Positions 59,378 through 64,000 of a DNA stretch of 64,000 bases are shown one piece after another. The stretch is from Saxidomus purpurata (lineage: Eukaryota; Mollusca; Bivalvia; Venerida; Veneridae). Where the stretch lies: positions 41,341,487 to 41,405,486 of the forward strand of contig JAFMSR010000014.1 in NCBI GenBank assembly GCA_022818135.1, read 5' to 3'. The notes beneath the pieces are model-generated. The model did not search any database. It saw only the letters and a list, made by a program, of their open reading frames with translations, and was not told where the DNA came from. A program made the translations under genes and the position numbers. How positions within the stretch are numbered: the first letter of the stretch is position 1; the number at the start of each line of letters is the position of its first letter.

Positions 59378-59445
59378 GTTCTTTTCTAGTTGCTCTGTCT
59401 GCAGAATATCTTTACATGCCTAAGGTATCAGCATCGTATCAGTTT
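59378..59445 (-). other. 5' UTR part of phosphodiesterase exon 1
   Basis: Between the start codon and a good acceptor (TATTTTTCAG, AG at 59447-59446) lie 68 bp with an in-frame TAG. At least one upstream non-coding exon, or an alternative first exon, is therefore likely. Confidence 0.5.
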
Positions 59446-59447
59446 CT

Positions 59448-59841
59448 GAAAAATATGAATTATGTAAATCTTTCAGATTGGAACCAGCGAGATACATGTA
59501 TTAAAGAAAGCCAATGTTTTTTTTAATTCAAGTGAGGGTCTAATTCTGGCCGGGTTGGCAATTTTGTGGTAAAATTGGGAAAAATTATAAATTTTGCACC
59601 AGAAACCTCATTTGGCTTGACTTCCAGTGATACGATTGTTCATACTTGGTCCAATAAAAAACAGGTGTTTCAGTTTGTTTGTCTGGCAACAACACATCTG
59701 TCTTCTGATTCAGCGATTGTCAGTGTCCGACTTGGATAAATTGTGATTCAACATCTGTAATGCTGCTTACTGGTTTACTGTATGTATCTTAGAGTTTTAG
59801 CATTGGTACCAGATAATCCATATGACCAACGCCCCCAGAAG
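59448..59841. other. upstream intron/flank of the phosphodiesterase gene
   Basis: No exon or repeat was recognised in this stretch. Confidence 0.3.
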
Positions 59842-59850
59842 AATTTAGTT
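59842..59850. repeat. 9-bp target-site duplication, left (AATTTAGTT)
   Basis: It directly borders GGCAGTG, the left end of the long-TIR element. The same nine bases border the right end at 60699-60707. Confidence 0.85.
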
Positions 59851-60698
59851 GGCAGTGGCTAGAGTTACGGTAGCGTAACTCTAGCCTCCGAGTCTAGAGT
59901 TACGTGAGTTCCGTATCTCTAGAAAATCCTATGAGGATGGGCTAGAGTACGGAAGTTTATAAAGACATATGCATATTGCTTTAAATATGCATGGTAATGT
60001 ATTGTAAACTTTACCATATCACCAGTAATAGTGTATAAACCGATCTGTCGGCAAATGCAGAGACATCGTAGCCGCCATTTTGGTTTTCCATAATACATTG
60101 GCGGAAATATATCGTTTTATCTCCGTCTTTACTTGAGCGACAATTATATCACATTTTGTGCAAAGCATGATAGAAGTTAAGTAACATATGTTGTTGACAT
60201 ATGTTGTTTTTGTATTTAATTGTAGAAGGCACTCAAATCGTGACCAAAAAAAAGACTGATTTTAATTGTGATTGAAAGCAGGGTCCGTGTATTACACGTA
60301 GTCGAAAGTACAGCTGTTAAATTTCAAAATAAATCTTAATTTCTTTTTTTTCGTTTACTTTTTTCATGCTCTTAAAATTCTAATATTCTTCTTTTATTAA
60401 TCTTACGATTGTTTATTAACGTTGTTTGTAAACAGAACACGTAAGAGTATACTGCATGACAATGATAGTTCCGATATTAGCAACAAGTATAACCAAAATG
60501 GCGCCTGTGAAATTGTCGTATAACGGTATATACAACAGATCAGTTTATTCACGAATAGTGGTAAAATATGTAAGTTTACAACACATTATCATGCATATAT
60601 TAAAGCAATATTCATACCTTTATAAACTTCCGTAACTCTAGCCTTTCCTCTTAGGGTTTTGCTAGAGATACGGAACTTCCGTAACTCTAGACACTGCC
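59851..60698. mobile_element. 848-bp long-TIR element, Mutator-like
   Basis: The ends GGCAGTGGCTAGAGTTACGG and CCGTAACTCTAGACACTGCC are inverted repeats. Similarity between the arms extends about 220 bp, with shared words TTCCGTATCTCTAG, GGAAGTTTATAAAG, ATTGCTTTAA and CGCCATTTTGGTT. The 9-bp duplication is perfect. The left arm has an extra internal palindrome (CTAGAGTTACGGTAGCGTAA plus CTCTAG). There is no transposase. Confidence 0.85.
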
Positions 60699-60759
60699 AA
60701 TTTAGTTATTTTAGGTTTCGGGGGATAGTGCAAGATACAGACCACTTCCAGAAAACACC

Positions 60760-60922
60760 CCTTTCTTTAACATGCCCATTGTACAGCACCGATACATTGG
60801 ACCTCGGTTTTAGGTCTCATCCAAAAGACCATTAGTTACGTTAGTGGAGGACCCGGGGATCAAACCTGTGATCTCTGGATTACAAGTCCAGCGCATTAAC
60901 CACTTTAGACCACCGATCTGCT
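60760..60922 (-). mobile_element. tRNA-derived SINE, same family as 36222
   Basis: On the minus strand are GGTGGTCTAAAGTGG (box A with one extra base), GCTGGACTTGTAATCCAG (anticodon arm) and GGTTTGATCCC (box B). The shared tail CGAGGTCCAATGTATCGGTG, CTGTACAATGGGCATGTTAAA follows. Confidence 0.75.
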
Positions 60923-61270
60923 TGCTGGTTTACTGACTCTGTTCTTCACAATTTAAACTACGCAAGTCACAGGTGCAAATTTGATATTCATGAATAAAAT
61001 TACACCTGTCCCTGCAAATGACTCACGACAGTGGCCGGCCGATGCATGGATGCCAAACTCAGCTGTGCAGAACTTCTTTTGCAGAAAGATTAAATCTACC
61101 ATTTTGGAATTGATTCTACTAGTACTATCCAGGTTTCATGTCTGTTGGTGCGTTTTTAATTTTTCTCAAACCGGCATATCTTTCGTCAGAAATATATATT
61201 TTAATTGACCTGAGGTGACATTTCATGATTTTGCAATCAACCGCCATTCAAACGCTGTTTTTCGAAGCCA

Positions 61271-61278
61271 TGACGTCA
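61271..61278. promoter_or_regulatory. CRE palindrome TGACGTCA
   Basis: This is a full consensus CREB/ATF site 1.9 kb upstream of the phosphodiesterase start codon. A second full site is at 62554-62561. Position relative to the transcription start is unknown. Confidence 0.25.
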
Positions 61279-62316
61279 TATCCTTTGAAGGTCGGGACTA
61301 AAATACTAACAAAAGCAACTCTGACATACAGTTTCAGAGAAGAGGTTTAAAGAAATGTTGTCGACGGACCATGGACGAAAGACGAAGCAACATTGATAAC
61401 AACAACGGCTTTAACGTTAAAAGAAGAAAAAAGATGATAATTATAAACTTTGGCCACGAACAACACCAAACACAGCACCCACCTGCTAGAAAACAAACAC
61501 ACAGAATGACATCTCCAACTACAGCTTTAGGCAGTACAAACAATAAAATAAATACTCTCATATCAGAACTTCTAATACATTGTATGTATAGTTGCTTCCT
61601 CATATCAATGCTTTGTCAGTCTCGATCGACTCATTATCACGCGTACAGGAAAAATTGTAACTCAATGGAATGTATAATATTCTAACTTCTGATACATAAC
61701 TTTATCGTGCTAGAGAATCATTGAGAGTTTGACATAAGTTGAAGTGCAACAACTTACTAATGTACTGACTAACCATGAATGTGAAACTGCCCATTATTTC
61801 TATGCCGAATTTGCTAGCTGATAAACGAATTTATGTTGCAAACAGTCTTCATATGTACACAGCTGAAAACTGTATCAGAAGATTATGATTGTGTTACAGC
61901 CCCGCTTTGCTGAGATACCGATAGAAGAATGAACCCTATAAATATGTTGAGTATGACATACCGACTCTAAATATATCTTTTGTATTGAAAGAACTGTGTT
62001 CTACTTGCTCTAAAATAAAATCGAAGTTTGTCTTTCTGTCGTACTCCTGTCGTTGATTCTGGAAAACTGTTGTCAGCAAGCGTTTTTTTTCAAATATCAT
62101 TGGAAAAAATACATTGCTATATTTATAACATGTTGTCTTGATTTCAAAATGCAATGTCTATAATCTTTTTGTACAAAATCAGGATCAATTTTGACGGTGA
62201 GGCATCTATCTGTCTTGTTTTAAGTGCTCCGAGTAAATATAACATCCACAGTGATCATGTGCCTTTAAAATTATTGATGTTCCTGAATCACATTTAAATA
62301 GAGGATAATAATTATT

Positions 62317-62442
62317 ATTGTTGGTTTCGATGTAATATCATGTTATAATCTAACCGAGTGAGCACCAAAAGTATTATTTCAAAATAAATACTTTTGGTGT
62401 TCACGAGCGAAATTAACGTGATATTCCATCGCTACCAACAAT
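62317..62442. mobile_element. foldback MITE (ATTGTTGG family), copy 3
   Basis: ATTGTTGGTTTCGATGTAAT and its diverged inverse at the right end bound arms of about 55 bp. The inner ACCAAAAGTATT and AATACTTTTGGT are perfectly inverted, with a 10-bp loop. Sequence to the right (to about 62.64 kb) is also shared with the 37.16-kb copy. Confidence 0.8.
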
Positions 62443-63059
62443 TTTCTGTTTATTTTGTTTAAAATCTACTTTTTGTTGAGTTTGTTTCAATAAAATGTCG
62501 AAAATCGCAGCAGACGTCATAAGAAAGCAGAGGCACATTCGGTATCATTTTAATGACGTCATTGTCGTATGGTTTCCAACATTCATTACGCTCGGGGTTT
62601 TTTACGTTAATCCGGGTAAAATATATAGATAAATTCACTGAGTGAACAGTGCGTTTGTCGGGTAATAAGCCACCGTTTTATTTCAATAAACCACCGAAAT
62701 TCATAAAATAATGTATGCCCTAAGTCATTGTTTATCAACAGTGACGTGATATAACGTAAGAGTTTTTTATGTTCTTCAGTGAAAATAAAAGAAAACAGAC
62801 CGACTTAAGTAGACCAACAATATTATGAAATATGGGCTATTGTTTGAATGCAAATTGTTTGCCTTCTGTAATTTAAACAAAAAATAAAATAACAAAATCA
62901 TAGATTCAGATTACACCAAGGTCAGAATAGTAGCGCTTTGGAAAATCTGCGTTGTTTACAGTGTTTATAGGGTGTGTATTTTAGTTTGTGATTAGTGTTA
63001 TTTGCCAATAAACAAGACATTGAATTTTGATAAGGCTTTAGCAGGGATTACTTTTATTT

Positions 63060-63400
63060 ACACTGTCCTGTGACTTTGGAACATGGTGGGGGTAAGAGTG
63101 AGGTTGGGTGCGCACCATAAACCGGTTTAAGCTCCCCAGTGGTGTTTTTGCCACTGACCGTTCCAAGGCGGTGCCCCACTGTGTTCCTTTAATTGTTCGT
63201 TTTGTCCTCGTGTGTTTGCTTTGTATGCTAGTGTGTGTTGGTGGTGTGTGTGTGTGTGTGTGTGTGTGCGTGATTGTGTGTGTGTGTCGTGTGTGTGTGC
63301 GTGTGTGTGTGTGTTGGTGGTGTGCACTTCTGGGTGCTGTGGGGCTCGTTTTGGGGAGGCTGCGTTTTTGGTACGTGGCGTTCCCTGTTTGATATTATTT
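63060..63400 (+). repeat. GC-richer block with GT microsatellite
   Basis: The GT tract (about 63231-63321) lies between ACCGGTTTAAGCTCCCCAGT, GGCGGTGCCCCACTG and a G/T-rich segment. Base composition differs clearly from the surroundings, which suggests an inserted interspersed repeat. The open frames across it are simple-sequence artefacts. Confidence 0.6.
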
Positions 63401-64000
63401 TTGTTTTTTTGGAAATTTTTATCAGACTTCTTAAAGAGCATCAAATAAAATGTGTTTGAGATATCAAGATATTACTCAATGTGACTGCATTATGTCATAA
63501 AATAAAGAAAATAATTTACATTTTTATATTACTGAAAGATAACACAGTAAAATAGAGTAGCAAATATTTGCTTTAAAAACAACTGGTCAATTAACTCTTG
63601 TTTATAATTTGTTGTATTTTTTAGCGATTTTTTATTCATTTCAGTAAAAATTGATAATACCGTAAGGTTTACAATTTTCGCAGGCATATTGAGAAATGAC
63701 TTGATAAATCAAACAAACTATACGGGAAATAAACTACAATGTAATTTCAATTGCAGAAATATATAAGGACGTTAAGAAAGTTCAAACTTGATTACATTGT
63801 CAATATTTTGTTTACAGACATGTAACCTAAAATACCGACATACATTTATCTTATCATTCTGACCTTGTAGTACGGTCTGAATGCATTTATTTACAAAGTA
63901 TCATTCTAAAATAAATATTCAAATTGCAAGTAAAGGCTTCTTTTTTTCTTATATTTTCTTATAAAAAGTATACTAAGCACTCTACAATAATCATACAAAA
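63401..64000. other. AT-rich DNA without recognised content
   Basis: I see no exon, RNA gene or repeat at the right edge. Confidence 0.3.

Noticed and set aside
61371..61685. Plus-strand open frame of 104 codons
   Set aside because: It has no recognisable domain or splice borders and is overlapped by an equally long frame on the other strand.
61962..62058. Possible 5' non-coding exon of the phosphodiesterase (acceptor TTTTCCAG, donor TCG|GTATGT)
   Set aside because: Splice signals are plausible, but there is no homology or frame to support it; transcripts would be needed.
63108..63459. Valine/cysteine-rich open frames
   Set aside because: They are translations of a GT microsatellite.

Overview
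The window looks like AT-rich nuclear DNA from a marine mollusc, most likely a bivalve. Genes are split into short exons with long introns. Two conserved animal signalling genes are recognisable. Almost everything else is interspersed repeats of the kinds common in bivalve genomes: tandem-module elements with short inverted ends, foldback MITEs, tRNA-derived SINEs, CR1/Jockey-like LINE remnants and minisatellites. The organism call is inference; no ribosomal or mitochondrial marker is present.

Left third (1-12.1 kb): the first coding exon of a type II phosphatidylinositol 4-kinase lies on the minus strand at 12110-11757. Its remaining exons were not found and should lie beyond the left edge, so 1-11756 is probably its first intron. 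That stretch holds a 2.2-kb 32-bp satellite, two tandem-module elements, a 1.85-kb inverted-repeat structure and a duplicated unit carrying a tRNA-like sequence.

Middle (12.1-25.1 kb): this is a transposon-dense intergenic stretch. A dead plus-strand LINE (12.65-17.09 kb) is interrupted by a 1264-bp foldback element whose 9-bp target duplication is intact. Next come a second LINE tail, a 2-kb array of a 30-bp repeat, and a minus-strand LINE remnant that itself carries a foldback MITE. The 3' flank of the right-hand gene follows.

Right part (25.17-59.38 kb, minus strand): a complete PDE5/6-family cyclic-nucleotide phosphodiesterase was reconstructed by hand as 20 coding exons. All junctions have GT/AG borders and consistent phase, giving 874 residues: an N-terminal helical region, GAF-A, GAF-B, the HD-type catalytic domain, a lysine-rich tail and a terminal CaaX box (CSLL). 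Catalytic-domain motifs resemble photoreceptor PDE6 as well as PDE5. Its introns carry at least five tandem-module elements, several MITEs and SINEs. Upstream (59.4-64 kb) are a 848-bp long-TIR element with perfect 9-bp target duplications, a SINE, a foldback element and a GT microsatellite.

The two genes share no operon-like arrangement, but both act in membrane signalling: PI4P synthesis on endosomal/Golgi membranes, and hydrolysis of cGMP by an enzyme predicted to be prenylated. Most open frames in the window are accidental, many of them inside repeats.
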